This document shows, piece after piece, positions 25,069 to 33,393 of a DNA stretch of 64,000 nt. A model generated the notes under the pieces. It was not told where the DNA came from. It saw only the letters and a program-made list of their open reading frames with translations, and did not search any database. The DNA comes from BOG-908 sp965198825 (lineage in GTDB: Bacteria; Pseudomonadota; Alphaproteobacteria; Acetobacterales; Acetobacteraceae). The translations under genes and the position numbers were made by a program. The stretch spans positions 1,426,001-1,490,000 of the forward strand of contig CBDAQB010000003.1 of the NCBI GenBank assembly GCA_965198825.1, in the 5' to 3' direction. How positions within the stretch are numbered: the stretch's first letter is position 1; every line of letters begins with the position of its first letter.

Positions 25069-27204
25069 CTACGGATTGATTTCCCAATTTAGAAAGAGCG
25101 GGTCGCTCAGATTGGCTCTTGCTGAGGAATTATCGTAGCCCGGATTGGCCGCGATCCAATTTACCGCTTGCCGCCAACTGTTGCCCGGCAGGGCGGCGCG
25201 CGCGCTGGCAGGAAGGCCGAGGACAGCGCTTTGCGCAGCGGCGCCAACTACGCCGAGCCAGAAGCAGGTCTTTCGGTTAACCGGGGGCAGGCAGGCTTTG
25301 CTGTTGGAGGTTCCATTCAGCAGCGTCGCGTTTTCGACTTGCGACCAGGTCGTGAGATACGTGAAGCCTTTGAACACGTCCCCACGGCTGCCGAAGGTTC
25401 CGCTGCCCACCGAGAGTTGGTAGGCGCCGCCATCGAAAGGTGAGAACACAGCGTTTGGCTGAATGAAGCGATCGACCAGGAACGGCGCCATTGCGGCGAC
25501 AAGCGTGTCTGCGCTTGGTAGTCCCGCGTGTATCGCCCATTCCGCGACCAAAGCCAGGTAATCATTTTCCCAAGGTGCGATCAGGCCGGTATCGTCGTCG
25601 GAGTATTCACCGTCCACGAACCCCACGAGCTCGCCTTTGGCGGGAACGGCGGCGAGCGTTGCGGCGAATGCAAGATTGTGCGCTGCCTGGGCTGAGAAAT
25701 AGGCTTGCAGATTCGAGCCATCCGGCTCGATCAGCGACGCCATCATGATTTCGCGCAACGACCAGGCACCGCCGCGGAGCTGCTGCAGGGGGTTGATGAC
25801 GATATCGCTGCTCGTGTTGGTGACGCCGTAGAGCGTGTTTCCCGTGCCCCAGCGGCGTATTACCGGCCACGTTACCAGCTCCGACCATCCTGCCTCGGCC
25901 GCGACCTCATCGAGGTAATGGTGTGAGCCGGTCATCAGGTATGCCACGTAGGCGAGCGCGGGCATGTGCGCGGCATCCGGCGTGATGCCGCTGTTTTTCG
26001 CGGCGGCCGTGTAGGACATCAAGGAGCAGGGGCCGAGGAAGTAGTCATTCGGGCACCGGTCGTCGCTCCACCAGTTCGGATAGCGCGAGAGGGTGATCGT
26101 CTGGGCGGGTGGATCGGTGACTCGGCCGGCTGGAAAATATGCGTTGTGCCATGGCACACTGCCTGCCGCATCCGCCTGTGCCATGGCGTATTGGGCGGCG
26201 GCCGCATCCTGCGTTTCGAGCCAGATGTTATCCCATCTGGGCAGCAGGCCGATGTCCGGCCTGGCGCCGGTTGTCGGCATGTAGGCCATCATGCCGCACG
26301 CACCGAGAGGACCGCAGGACGCCGCGGCCTTTTCCATGAGGATCGTCGATCGCTGCACACCCAGAGTCAGCGGGTATTGCGGGATGAGGCCGGTCGTTTC
26401 CAAGGCGGAAATATCATGCACGAGGTTGCCGGCGGGGGCGGCGCCTGTTGAATAAAGAACCTGGTGCCAATTCGTAAAAGGCTGTTGCGCGCTGATGGTT
26501 TGGTGCAGGCTGGCCGCGCCGAGGGCAATGTCGGCCGTGTAGGACTCGGCCACGCCGTTAGCGAGCGCCAGATCGTTTGCGAAAGTCGTGTCGATTTGCG
26601 ATGTGCCGTCGGTGTAGCTTCTCACGTCGAGCACGACGTGGAGCGCGTTCTCCAGGGCAACATCGTAACGCGCTTCGGTGACGAGAGGGCCTGACAGCCA
26701 ATACGAAGTGTGGGTGGCTGCGTTCGTCAGGTCGTGCACGTCGATGGTGTAGGTTGCAGTTGCAGTCGTGATCTTGACCGTCGCCGCACCGAGTGGAAAG
26801 GCGATCGGCTCCGGTGCCTTTGTGCTCTTTGCCGCATGCTGGATCATGATTCCGATTGGCGCGGAGTGAAGCGGTATTGCCGGAATATCGAAAGTCAGCA
26901 CGGCGGTTCGGACGCTGCCGTCGGGCCAGTGGGTTTTCTCGTCCATTTGCGCGGGCAGCAGGAGGTTCTGGCTTGGAATGCTCACGCGCACTCCTGAGCC
27001 TGGCGCCAATTTTCCGTTGCGGAATGCGATGCCCGTGGTTTGGTAGCGTGGCGCGCTTGATGTTCCTGCGCTCAACTGGAGCAGCATTCCTTGCAGGTCG
27101 CCGGCAACGGATGGTTGCGGAACCGCGGGCAGATAAACCGGGGCCGCTCCGCACGGCTGTACGAAAGCAAGGCAGCTAAACATCGTGAGACAGAAACGTC
27201 GCAC
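25069..27204 (-). CDS. Large secreted protein, possible RIFT-barrel / alpha-barrel polysaccharide enzyme
   Basis: The 711-aa product has a signal peptide (MRRFCLTMFSCLAFVQPCGA). Residues 35-110 read like the N-terminal RIFT barrel of YetA/exo-rhamnogalacturonan-lyase-like proteins: GIAFRNGKLAPGSGV, LPAQMDEKTHWPDGSVR. The rest is Trp/Tyr-rich and helical (PNWWSDDRCPNDYFLG, WENDYLALVAEWAIHAG), compatible with an (alpha/alpha) barrel. Paired cysteines (CGPLGAC, CPNDYFLGPC) suggest periplasmic disulfides. I infer a carbohydrate-active role only from this resemblance; no catalytic residues can be named. It diverges from the VWA gene. Confidence 0.6.
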   Translation of the reverse strand: MRRFCLTMFSCLAFVQPCGAAPVYLPAVPQPSVAGDLQGMLLQLSAGTSSAPRYQTTGIAFRNGKLAPGSGVRVSIPSQNLLLPAQMDEKTHWPDGSVRTAVLTFDIPAIPLHSAPIGIMIQHAAKSTKAPEPIAFPLGAATVKITTATATYTIDVHDLTNAATHTSYWLSGPLVTEARYDVALENALHVVLDVRSYTDGTSQIDTTFANDLALANGVAESYTADIALGAASLHQTISAQQPFTNWHQVLYSTGAAPAGNLVHDISALETTGLIPQYPLTLGVQRSTILMEKAAASCGPLGACGMMAYMPTTGARPDIGLLPRWDNIWLETQDAAAAQYAMAQADAAGSVPWHNAYFPAGRVTDPPAQTITLSRYPNWWSDDRCPNDYFLGPCSLMSYTAAAKNSGITPDAAHMPALAYVAYLMTGSHHYLDEVAAEAGWSELVTWPVIRRWGTGNTLYGVTNTSSDIVINPLQQLRGGAWSLREIMMASLIEPDGSNLQAYFSAQAAHNLAFAATLAAVPAKGELVGFVDGEYSDDDTGLIAPWENDYLALVAEWAIHAGLPSADTLVAAMAPFLVDRFIQPNAVFSPFDGGAYQLSVGSGTFGSRGDVFKGFTYLTTWSQVENATLLNGTSNSKACLPPVNRKTCFWLGVVGAAAQSAVLGLPASARAALPGNSWRQAVNWIAANPGYDNSSARANLSDPLFLNWEINP

Positions 27205-27313
27205 CTGGTCTTCCTAGCCGTTAGCTCATTCTAGACGCTAAAGGATGAGACGCAAACTCTTTTGCAACGACTTGGAAGCGAGCTATAGCCTCGAACACGA
27301 TCTAGAAGTGACA

Positions 27314-27347
27314 AAAGTTTTTTGGTTTTTTTTTTCAAAAAAGAACG
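27314..27347. repeat. A/T-rich element E7 (single arm, between divergent genes)
   Basis: AAAAGTTTTTTG is followed by an arm whose left closing C is changed to T (GTTT vs GAAC), weakening the hairpin. It lies in the 217-base gap between two divergently oriented starts, so it is not at the end of any gene. Confidence 0.8.
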
Positions 27348-27421
27348 CGCTTGCTTTAACCGTTGCCTAACCACTTCGCCGTCATACTGCGCTCTACTGA
27401 CCATCGCTGAGCGAGACCACC

Positions 27422-29155
27422 ATGCGGCAAGGCTGCCCGCCTTCCACCAGCGCAAAATCCGCGCGGAGCCGCGCCGGCTCGGTCGCGCTTCTGTTCGCAG
27501 CGGCCATCATTCCCGTTATCGGTCTCGGCGGGCTGGCAGTCGATTATGCGCTCTGGTCTCAGGTTCAGGCCGGTCTGAACAAGGCTATCAATGTCGCCGT
27601 GTTGAATGCGGTCAAGATCGCCGTCAACGGCTACCTGAACGGGGACGCAAATTACCTGGCGGAGGGGCAGAATGCAGGGTCGCAGTGGGCCACCGCCGCC
27701 GGCTATCCGTTGAGTTCGCGCCTGAGCGGCGGGACGCTCAACGTGACGGTCACCGGGACCACGACGATTTCGGCGGTCGCGACCTTTAGCGGCGCGCAGT
27801 TGCAATCGATCTTCGGCAGGCTGTTCGGCGTCGGAAACTACCCGGTTGCGGTGCAGGCTTCAGCGACCATCAACACCGCTCCGTATCTGGAAGTGGTCAT
27901 GATGGTGGATAATTCTTCCTCGATGGACATCGGCGCCACTGCGGCCGACATGACGACTCTTCTGGCACTCTCACCCTGCGACAGCTCGAATGCCTTCACT
28001 GGCACGAACCCGAGCAATGCCAACAGCTGGACGAACCAGGCCGATCAGACCTACTCGATCTATTCCTGCAACAACTACAATGGCGGCCTTCAATGCCCGG
28101 TTCCGGCGCCTTCGGGCACCTACACCACGTCCAACGGAACAACGACCGCCGGCTACACGCCCTCCAATGGGCTGCGCTCCTCGGGCTTCGTGGTGGATTA
28201 CCAATCGGTGCCTGCGATCGTCACCTCGGGCACCATGGTGCCGAGCAATCCGTCCAATCCGTTCTGCACGAACCTGCCCAAGATCAAGCAGAGCGACAAT
28301 TCGTATCTCTACCCGATCACCGGCGCGCCCTGCGTCTTCGCGTGCCATTGGACGAACACCAAGAACGCGGACGGCACCACGCAGGATCTCTACGGCCTCG
28401 CGCGCCGGCACAATGTGGCGCTCCGAATCGATGAGGTGAAGAACGCCGCCATCACCACCCTGCAGACCATGGCGACGGATAATATCGCTACCATCAATAA
28501 TCTCAGCGTCGGTATCTACACTTTTAACACCGCCGTGAAGCAGGTCTATCCAGATCCGACCAACTGCACCAAACAATCGTTCGGGTGCGAGGCTGCCAGC
28601 GATTTCACGGCTGCGCAGACGGCAGTCGGAACACCGCCTGTGTATCCCGCCGTCGCAGACAGCGGCATCGCGCCTGACATCGCGCTGTTCGCCAGCGTCA
28701 ACAATGACAACACCGCGTGGCCGGAAGCCGCCAACGACCTTGCCGCCAATTACGTCACCGCGGGGGGCGACGGCAACATGCCGACGGCGCCCCGAAAGGT
28801 GCTGTTTCTCATCACCGATGGTTTCGAGGATGACCCCAACACAGGGGCCCGCCACGCGTTCGACTACGATCCCTACTGCACGCAATTCAAGAACATGAAC
28901 TACCAGGTCTATGTGATCTACACGCCCTACTACCCGGTCATGCACACGGCCTATCTCAGCTCCTGGACGGGAATAGTCGAAGGCTCCGTCACCACGCCAG
29001 GAACGCTCGCGTATAATCTTCAAGCCTGCTCGTCGCAGTCGAGCGACAGCACAGGGACTTACTACATATCAGCTCAGGATCAGCCGACCCTGACGGCAGC
29101 GCTCGCCGGTTTTCTCAAGCAGGCGTTGAATAATCCAGCCAGGTACACGCAGTAA
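27422..29155 (+). CDS. TadG-like protein with VWA domain
   Basis: The 577-aa product starts with a basic, cytosolic stretch and one membrane helix (about 20-40) in the TadE/TadG Flp-pilus style (AGSVALLFAAAIIPVIGLGGLAVDYALW). A von Willebrand A domain follows from about residue 155, with an intact MIDAS start MMVDNSSSM (Asp163, Ser165, Ser167). The domain is interrupted by a long Asn/Thr/Cys-rich insert (about 180-310). The C-terminal half resumes the VWA fold (KVLFLITDGFEDD). No tad/cpa pilus genes are nearby, so its role may be independent surface adhesion. Confidence 0.75.
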   Translation: MRQGCPPSTSAKSARSRAGSVALLFAAAIIPVIGLGGLAVDYALWSQVQAGLNKAINVAVLNAVKIAVNGYLNGDANYLAEGQNAGSQWATAAGYPLSSRLSGGTLNVTVTGTTTISAVATFSGAQLQSIFGRLFGVGNYPVAVQASATINTAPYLEVVMMVDNSSSMDIGATAADMTTLLALSPCDSSNAFTGTNPSNANSWTNQADQTYSIYSCNNYNGGLQCPVPAPSGTYTTSNGTTTAGYTPSNGLRSSGFVVDYQSVPAIVTSGTMVPSNPSNPFCTNLPKIKQSDNSYLYPITGAPCVFACHWTNTKNADGTTQDLYGLARRHNVALRIDEVKNAAITTLQTMATDNIATINNLSVGIYTFNTAVKQVYPDPTNCTKQSFGCEAASDFTAAQTAVGTPPVYPAVADSGIAPDIALFASVNNDNTAWPEAANDLAANYVTAGGDGNMPTAPRKVLFLITDGFEDDPNTGARHAFDYDPYCTQFKNMNYQVYVIYTPYYPVMHTAYLSSWTGIVEGSVTTPGTLAYNLQACSSQSSDSTGTYYISAQDQPTLTAALAGFLKQALNNPARYTQ

Positions 29156-29214
29156 TCAAGCCCGTCTTTCCCATCCTTTGAGCCCGGCACTTCCGCAAAC
29201 ACAGCCCCAAGTCG

Positions 29215-29249
29215 CAAAAGTTTTTTGGTTCTTTTTTTCAAAAAAGAAC
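29215..29249. repeat. A/T-rich element E8 (single arm, GAAC type)
   Basis: CAAAAGTTTTTTG then a hairpin closed by GTTC/GAAC. It lies between two convergent stops, 60 bases after the VWA gene and 10 before the metF end. Confidence 0.85.
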
Positions 29250-29259
29250 GCGCTTGCTT

Positions 29260-30243
29260 CTACCCCGCAGGCCGAACCCCAAGGATATGCGCAATCGAAT
29301 AAGTCAGATCCGACCGGTTCAACGTATAAAAATGAAATTCATCCACGCCGTTGGCCTGCAGCAGCCGCACCTGCTCGGCTGCGATCACCGCCGCCACGAT
29401 GCGCCTCGTTTCAGGATCATCGTCGGTGCCTTCGAACAGCCGTCCCATCCAGTCAGGAACGGACGTGCCGCACGCCGCGCTGAACTTTGCCGCCTGCGCG
29501 AAATTCGATACCGGCATGATGCCGGGCACGATCGGCGCCGTGATGCCAGCCGCGAGGCAGCGGTCGAGGAAGCGCAGGAACACGTCCGTATCGAAGAAAT
29601 ATTGGGTGATCGCCCGTGCGGCGCCGGCGTCGAGCTTGCGGCGGAGATTGTCGAGGTCGGAGTGGGCGTCCAGCGCCCCGGGGTGTGTCTCCGGGTAGGC
29701 AGCCACGGTGATTTCGAAGTCGCCGATGCGCCGCAGGCCCGAGACGAGGTCCGATGCGTAGGCGTAGCCCTCGGCATGGGGCTCGTACTCGCCACCGTTC
29801 GGCACGTCGCCGCGCAGTGCCACGATGTGCCGGACGCCGACGTCCCAGTAGGACTGCGCCACCTCGTCCACCGCGGCCCGGGTTGCGTTCACACAGGTGA
29901 GGTGGGCCGCAGGCGTGAGGCTGGTTTCGCGCAGAATGCGTTCGACGATCGCGTGCGTGCGCGCCTGGGTCGATCCGCCTGCGCCGTAGGTCACAGAGAC
30001 GAAGCGCGGTGCCAGCGGCTCAAGCCGCCGGATGCAGGCCCATAATTGTGCCTCGAGCGCTTCGGTGCGCGGCGGAAAGAACTCGAAACTCAGGGCAGGT
30101 GCCGCGTCCGCCGAGCCAGGCATGGGCAGCCCCGTAAAGCGCGGTCCGGTCAGCCAGCGCTCGAGTGTGGCCGATTCCTGCCTGCGGGGCAGGGGGCGCA
30201 GGCCGTTCGGAGCTGGGAGGAGGCTGTTCATGGTCGCGTTCAT
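29260..30243 (-). CDS. metF: Methylenetetrahydrofolate reductase
   Basis: It reduces 5,10-methylene-THF to 5-methyl-THF with NADH and FAD, supplying methionine synthesis. The FAD barrel starts LSFEFFPPRTEALE (catalytic Glu) and shows FVSVTYGAGGSTQ, HLTCVNATRAAVDE, ALRGDVPNGG, and GAARAITQYFFD. I use the ATG at 30243 (327 aa); a TTG three codons earlier and an ATG four codons later are also possible, with no clear ribosome site at any. The last 30 codons are T/G-rich compared with the body of the gene. Confidence 0.94.
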   Translation of the reverse strand: MNATMNSLLPAPNGLRPLPRRQESATLERWLTGPRFTGLPMPGSADAAPALSFEFFPPRTEALEAQLWACIRRLEPLAPRFVSVTYGAGGSTQARTHAIVERILRETSLTPAAHLTCVNATRAAVDEVAQSYWDVGVRHIVALRGDVPNGGEYEPHAEGYAYASDLVSGLRRIGDFEITVAAYPETHPGALDAHSDLDNLRRKLDAGAARAITQYFFDTDVFLRFLDRCLAAGITAPIVPGIMPVSNFAQAAKFSAACGTSVPDWMGRLFEGTDDDPETRRIVAAVIAAEQVRLLQANGVDEFHFYTLNRSDLTYSIAHILGVRPAG

Positions 30244-30327
30244 GAAGCGCAATCCGGACTAGTTGCAAGAGTGTTGTTCCGGCCAGGCACGTCGATACCG
30301 CACTGACGCCAGTATGTCACAGTTACG

Positions 30328-30355
30328 TTGAAGCCCTTGCCAGCCGTGCTACATA
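30328..30355 (+). promoter_or_regulatory. Possible sigma-70-type promoter for mlaA
   Basis: TTGAAG and TACATA are separated by 16 bases, about 105 bases before the mlaA start and in the metF-mlaA divergent gap. It is a pattern match only. Confidence 0.3.
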
Positions 30356-30459
30356 GCGCATCGGTTCGGCACCGGTGGCTTCCGGCTAGGCGCGCCAAGG
30401 CTTTACAGCCATGCTTTATCATAGACGAAGCTCGACCAGCTCTCCGCCCGAGGACCACA

Positions 30460-31239
30460 ATGCGCGCTGAACTTGCCCCATCTCCGACTGTCCGCCACCT
30501 CGCTCTGGCCGCCCTGGCCCTTTCCGCCGTTACGCTAGGCGGCTGCGCCGGATCATCGGCGCCCGCCACCGGCGAGGCAGACGCCAGCGACCCTTACGAG
30601 TCGACGAACCGGTTCTTCTACAAGGTGGACGACACGCTCATCCGCTACACCATCAAGCCGGTGAGCGACGGCTATATCTATGTGGTCCCGGCCCCCGTCC
30701 GCACCGGCGTGCATAATGTGCTGGCGAACCTTTCCAGCCCCGTCCTGTTCGCCGACGACGTGTCACAGGGCAAACCCCGCCGCGCCGGCGACACGTTCAT
30801 GCGCTTCCTGATCAACTCCACAGCCGGCGGCCTTGGCGCCTTCGATGTCGCCGCAGACTGGGGCTATCCCGGCCATGCATCGAACTTCGGCGTCACCCTG
30901 GCCCTCTGGGGCGTGCCATCTGGCCCCTACCTGTATCTCCCGCTCCTGGGCCCGAGCAGCCCCCGCGCACTGGCCGGCAGCGGTGTGGACGGCGCGCTCG
31001 ACCCATTCTCCTACGTCCCGCATGGCTACGGCCTCCTCACCCTCAACTGGGCGCGCTACGGGCTGGGCCTGCTCGACACCTACTCACGCAATGAGAACGA
31101 CCTGGAGCACGTGAAGGCCGGCGCACTCGACCCCTACGCCACTTTCCGCAGCCTCTATGTGCAACATACGCAGTCGCAGATCGATAACGTCCGCAACGAC
31201 AACCGCGCGACGCCCCCCTCCTGGGACGCGGCGCACTAG
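30460..31239 (+). CDS. mlaA: Outer-membrane lipid asymmetry lipoprotein MlaA
   Basis: MlaA (VacJ) is the outer-membrane lipoprotein that removes phospholipids from the outer leaflet and hands them to MlaC. A signal peptide with lipobox LGGC (Cys29) is followed by the family core DPYESTNRFFYKVDD, YTIKPVSDGYIYVVP, and RFLINSTAGGLGAFDVA. The pore-lining region ALWGVPSGPYLYLPLLGPSS is also present. Length 259 aa. It is followed 26 bases later by mlaC. The MlaFEDB transporter genes are not in this window. Confidence 0.92.
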   Translation: MRAELAPSPTVRHLALAALALSAVTLGGCAGSSAPATGEADASDPYESTNRFFYKVDDTLIRYTIKPVSDGYIYVVPAPVRTGVHNVLANLSSPVLFADDVSQGKPRRAGDTFMRFLINSTAGGLGAFDVAADWGYPGHASNFGVTLALWGVPSGPYLYLPLLGPSSPRALAGSGVDGALDPFSYVPHGYGLLTLNWARYGLGLLDTYSRNENDLEHVKAGALDPYATFRSLYVQHTQSQIDNVRNDNRATPPSWDAAH

Positions 31240-31265
31240 TCACCCACTTCGACGGGCAACCATCC

Positions 31266-31877
31266 ATGCTGACACGCCGCTCCCTCCTCACCACCTCGGC
31301 AGCGCTTTGCCTGCTCGCCTTGGCAGGCATGCCGCGCGCCCACGCCCAGGGCGCCTCGCAAGCCAACGCCTTCATGAACCGCTTCGCCACGGAACTCATC
31401 GGCGTGGTCAACGGTCCGCAGAGCGCCGCCGCCAAGAAGGCCGCCCTCGGCCCGGTCATCGACAGCAACGTCGATGTCGCCAAGATCGCGCGCTTCTGCC
31501 TGGGCCGCTTCTGGTCCACCGCCAGCCCGGCCCAGCAGTCCGAATACACGCAGATCTTCCACCAGGTGCTGCTGAATAACATCAGCGGTCACCTCGGCGA
31601 CTACAAAGGCGTGACCTACACCATGACCGGCGACCACGCTCAAGGCGAAAACGAGCTGGTCGGCACCATCATCAACCGCCCGAATGCGCCGCCGGCCAAC
31701 GTGCAATGGGTCATCGACAGCAGCAGCGGCTCGCCCAAGGTCGTGGATGTGGTCGCCGAAGGCACCAGCCTCCGCCTCACCCAGCGTAGCGACTACGCCA
31801 GCTACCTGGAGCGTCATGGCAATGACATCGGGCAGTTGCTCGCGGCTTTGCATCAGCAGTTGGCGGCGGCGCAGTAA
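31266..31877 (+). CDS. mlaC: Periplasmic phospholipid carrier MlaC
   Basis: MlaC shuttles phospholipids between MlaA and the inner-membrane Mla transporter. The N-terminus (MLTRRSLLTTSAALCLLALA) has paired arginines and a signal-peptide core, with AHA as likely cleavage site; it may use Tat. The mature chain has the helix-rich Ttg2D/MlaC pattern (RFCLGRFWSTASPAQQSEYTQ, GDHAQGENELVGTIINR, SLRLTQRSDYASYLERHG). Length 203 aa. It is the second gene of an mlaA-mlaC pair; the stop is close to repeat E9. Confidence 0.9.
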   Translation: MLTRRSLLTTSAALCLLALAGMPRAHAQGASQANAFMNRFATELIGVVNGPQSAAAKKAALGPVIDSNVDVAKIARFCLGRFWSTASPAQQSEYTQIFHQVLLNNISGHLGDYKGVTYTMTGDHAQGENELVGTIINRPNAPPANVQWVIDSSSGSPKVVDVVAEGTSLRLTQRSDYASYLERHGNDIGQLLAALHQQLAAAQ

Positions 31878-31890
31878 GGGGTAGCAAGCA

Positions 31891-31927
31891 GTTCTTTTTT
31901 GAAAAAAAGAACCAAAAAACTTTTGCG
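31891..31927. repeat. A/T-rich element E9 (single arm, GAAC type)
   Basis: A hairpin closed by GTTC/GAAC plus CAAAAAACTTTTGCG and the start of the GGGCCGGGCTTGAGG centre; the right arm is missing. It follows the mlaC stop. Confidence 0.85.
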
Positions 31928-32057
31928 AGTTTTGGGCCGGGCTTGAGGACAAGCCTGGCTCTTCCTCGTTCAGTAGGCCCTCTAAGCCCATCAACTAGGT
32001 CTCCGCTTGGAAGACAGTCTCGGTTACGCGTTACAGATCATGCTATGATGGTACATC

Positions 32058-32351
32058 ATGGACCGAGCCGAAGCCGTTACCCGTTTGAAGGCCCACGAAG
32101 CCGAGCTCCGCAAGCTTGGTGTGGAACATCTATATTTGTTCGGCTCAACGGCGCGGGATGACGCTAGTGCCGACTCAGATGTCGATTTGTTTTTCGACTA
32201 CCAGCGCGGCAAATTCGGTGTTTATGAACTGATTGACGTCAAGGAAACGGCTGCCCGCATCCTTGGGCGGAAGGCCGACATTATGAGCCGCGACAGTCTC
32301 CATAAGGCGCTACGTGCCAGGATCGAAGCCAGCGCAATTCCTATTTTCTGA
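32058..32351 (+). CDS. MNT-family nucleotidyltransferase (antitoxin-like, MntA)
   Basis: This minimal nucleotidyltransferase has 97 aa and the signature FGSTARDDASADSDVDL (Gly29-Ser30, metal Asp41 and Asp43). In MntA-HepT pairs the MNT protein adds nucleotides to the HEPN partner and neutralises it. The next gene is a HEPN protein and starts 16 bases after this stop, supporting that role. It follows a rare A/T-richer stretch and has no clear ribosome site. Confidence 0.85.
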   Translation: MDRAEAVTRLKAHEAELRKLGVEHLYLFGSTARDDASADSDVDLFFDYQRGKFGVYELIDVKETAARILGRKADIMSRDSLHKALRARIEASAIPIF

Positions 32352-32367
32352 TGGCTCTATCGCTCTG

Positions 32368-32733
32368 ATGCCGCAGCGCGCTCTTACACTGCGGCTTGAC
32401 GATATGATCGAAGCGATCGAGCGCATTAAGCAGTTACTAAGCGACAGTTCTCTCGATGCTTTCGAAGCGGATTGGCAACAGCAATGGCTCGTACAACGAG
32501 GGATCGAGATTATCTCCGAAGCCAGTCGGCACTTGCCGTCCGACATGAAGGCACGTCACCCAAATATACCTTGGATTAAGGTTGCCGCTATCGGCAACAT
32601 CCTCCGTCATGGCTACGAAAACGTTGCAGCGCCTATTTTGTGGAAACTTGCTCGCGAAGACTTGGCGCCGCTTGAACAAGCATGCCGTATTGAGCGAGAG
32701 GCGGCGGATCGATTAAGTGCCGACGGGAGTTAG
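32368..32733 (+). CDS. HEPN domain protein (HepT/DUF86-like toxin)
   Basis: The 121-aa protein has the DUF86/HepT four-helix pattern (LDDMIEAIERIKQLL, LVQRGIEIISEASRHL, HPNIPWIKVAAIGNILRHGYENV). HEPN toxins cut RNA using an Arg-x4-6-His motif. Here the usual Arg is Gly76, and only Arg80 stands next to His81 (GNILRHGY). This variant may be a different subfamily or a weakened nuclease. ATG is chosen because the frame upstream overlaps the MNT gene. It is codirectional with the MNT partner. Confidence 0.82.
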   Translation: MPQRALTLRLDDMIEAIERIKQLLSDSSLDAFEADWQQQWLVQRGIEIISEASRHLPSDMKARHPNIPWIKVAAIGNILRHGYENVAAPILWKLAREDLAPLEQACRIEREAADRLSADGS

Positions 32734-32784
32734 TGCCCCTGCAGATTTAAGCCAGCCATCTCGCTCAATCCCAGCCCAAACTCC

Positions 32785-32820
32785 CAAAAGTTTTTTGCTT
32801 CTTTTTTTTTAAAAAAGAAG
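32785..32820. repeat. A/T-rich element E10 (single arm, GAAG type)
   Basis: CAAAAGTTTTTTG followed by a hairpin closed by CTTC/GAAG with an extended T run. It lies between the convergent HEPN and GNAT stops. Confidence 0.85.
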
Positions 32821-32832
32821 ATGCTTTCTTCC

Positions 32833-33393
32833 TTACCTTTCACTGCAATACAGCAACATCTCATTCCCATCCCGAACAAACCGCTCCGACACCACCATCC
32901 CGATCGATCCCAGCACCATGCGCGAGCCGAAATTATCTTCGCGCGCCACGGCTACTATGCGTCGTAGCCCCGCACGGTCGTGCGCGTAACGGAGCGCCGC
33001 GACTGCCGCTTCGCGCGCCAGGCCGCGGCCGCGGGCTTCGGGCCATAGGGCGAAACGCAGGGCGGCGCCGCGGCCGTCGGGACGCGTATGGATGCCGGTG
33101 ATGCCGTGGAAGCGCCGGCCTTCACGCACCGCGAAAATGCCCACGCCATGCACGGCCCAGTAGGCGACGTCGGCTGCCAGTTCGTCCGCCGTCACCCAGG
33201 GTGAGCGCACGCCGCCGAGCATGAGCGCGAATACTTCCGGATCGGCCTTGAGCGCAATGAGGTCCTCGAGGTCGCGCCCGTTCACCGGCGTGAGCTGCAG
33301 CCGCGCCGTGGTGATCAGGGCGAGCGACGATACGCCGAAGCTTCGCCGCGGCTCCGCGCGCAGAGCGCGCCTTTCCGGCCAGCTACCTGGCAA
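32833..33393 (-). CDS. GNAT family acetyltransferase (RimJ/RimL-like)
   Basis: This acetyl-CoA transferase of the type acting on protein N-termini or small amines starts with the ITTARLQLTPVNGRDLEDL strand-helix and carries ALWPEARGRGLAREAAVAALRYAH (acetyl-CoA loop) and NFGSRMVLGSIGMV. The start is uncertain: a TTG at 33393 is the only initiator in the open frame before the conserved region and overlaps the end of ettA by 11 bases. The real protein may begin near residue 21-25 from a non-standard codon. The substrate is unknown. Confidence 0.75.
   Translation of the reverse strand: MPGSWPERRALRAEPRRSFGVSSLALITTARLQLTPVNGRDLEDLIALKADPEVFALMLGGVRSPWVTADELAADVAYWAVHGVGIFAVREGRRFHGITGIHTRPDGRGAALRFALWPEARGRGLAREAAVAALRYAHDRAGLRRIVAVAREDNFGSRMVLGSIGMVVSERFVRDGNEMLLYCSER

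Noticed and set aside
31236..31994. 252-codon minus-strand frame across mlaC
   Set aside because: Shadow of mlaC; its start lies in repeat E9.
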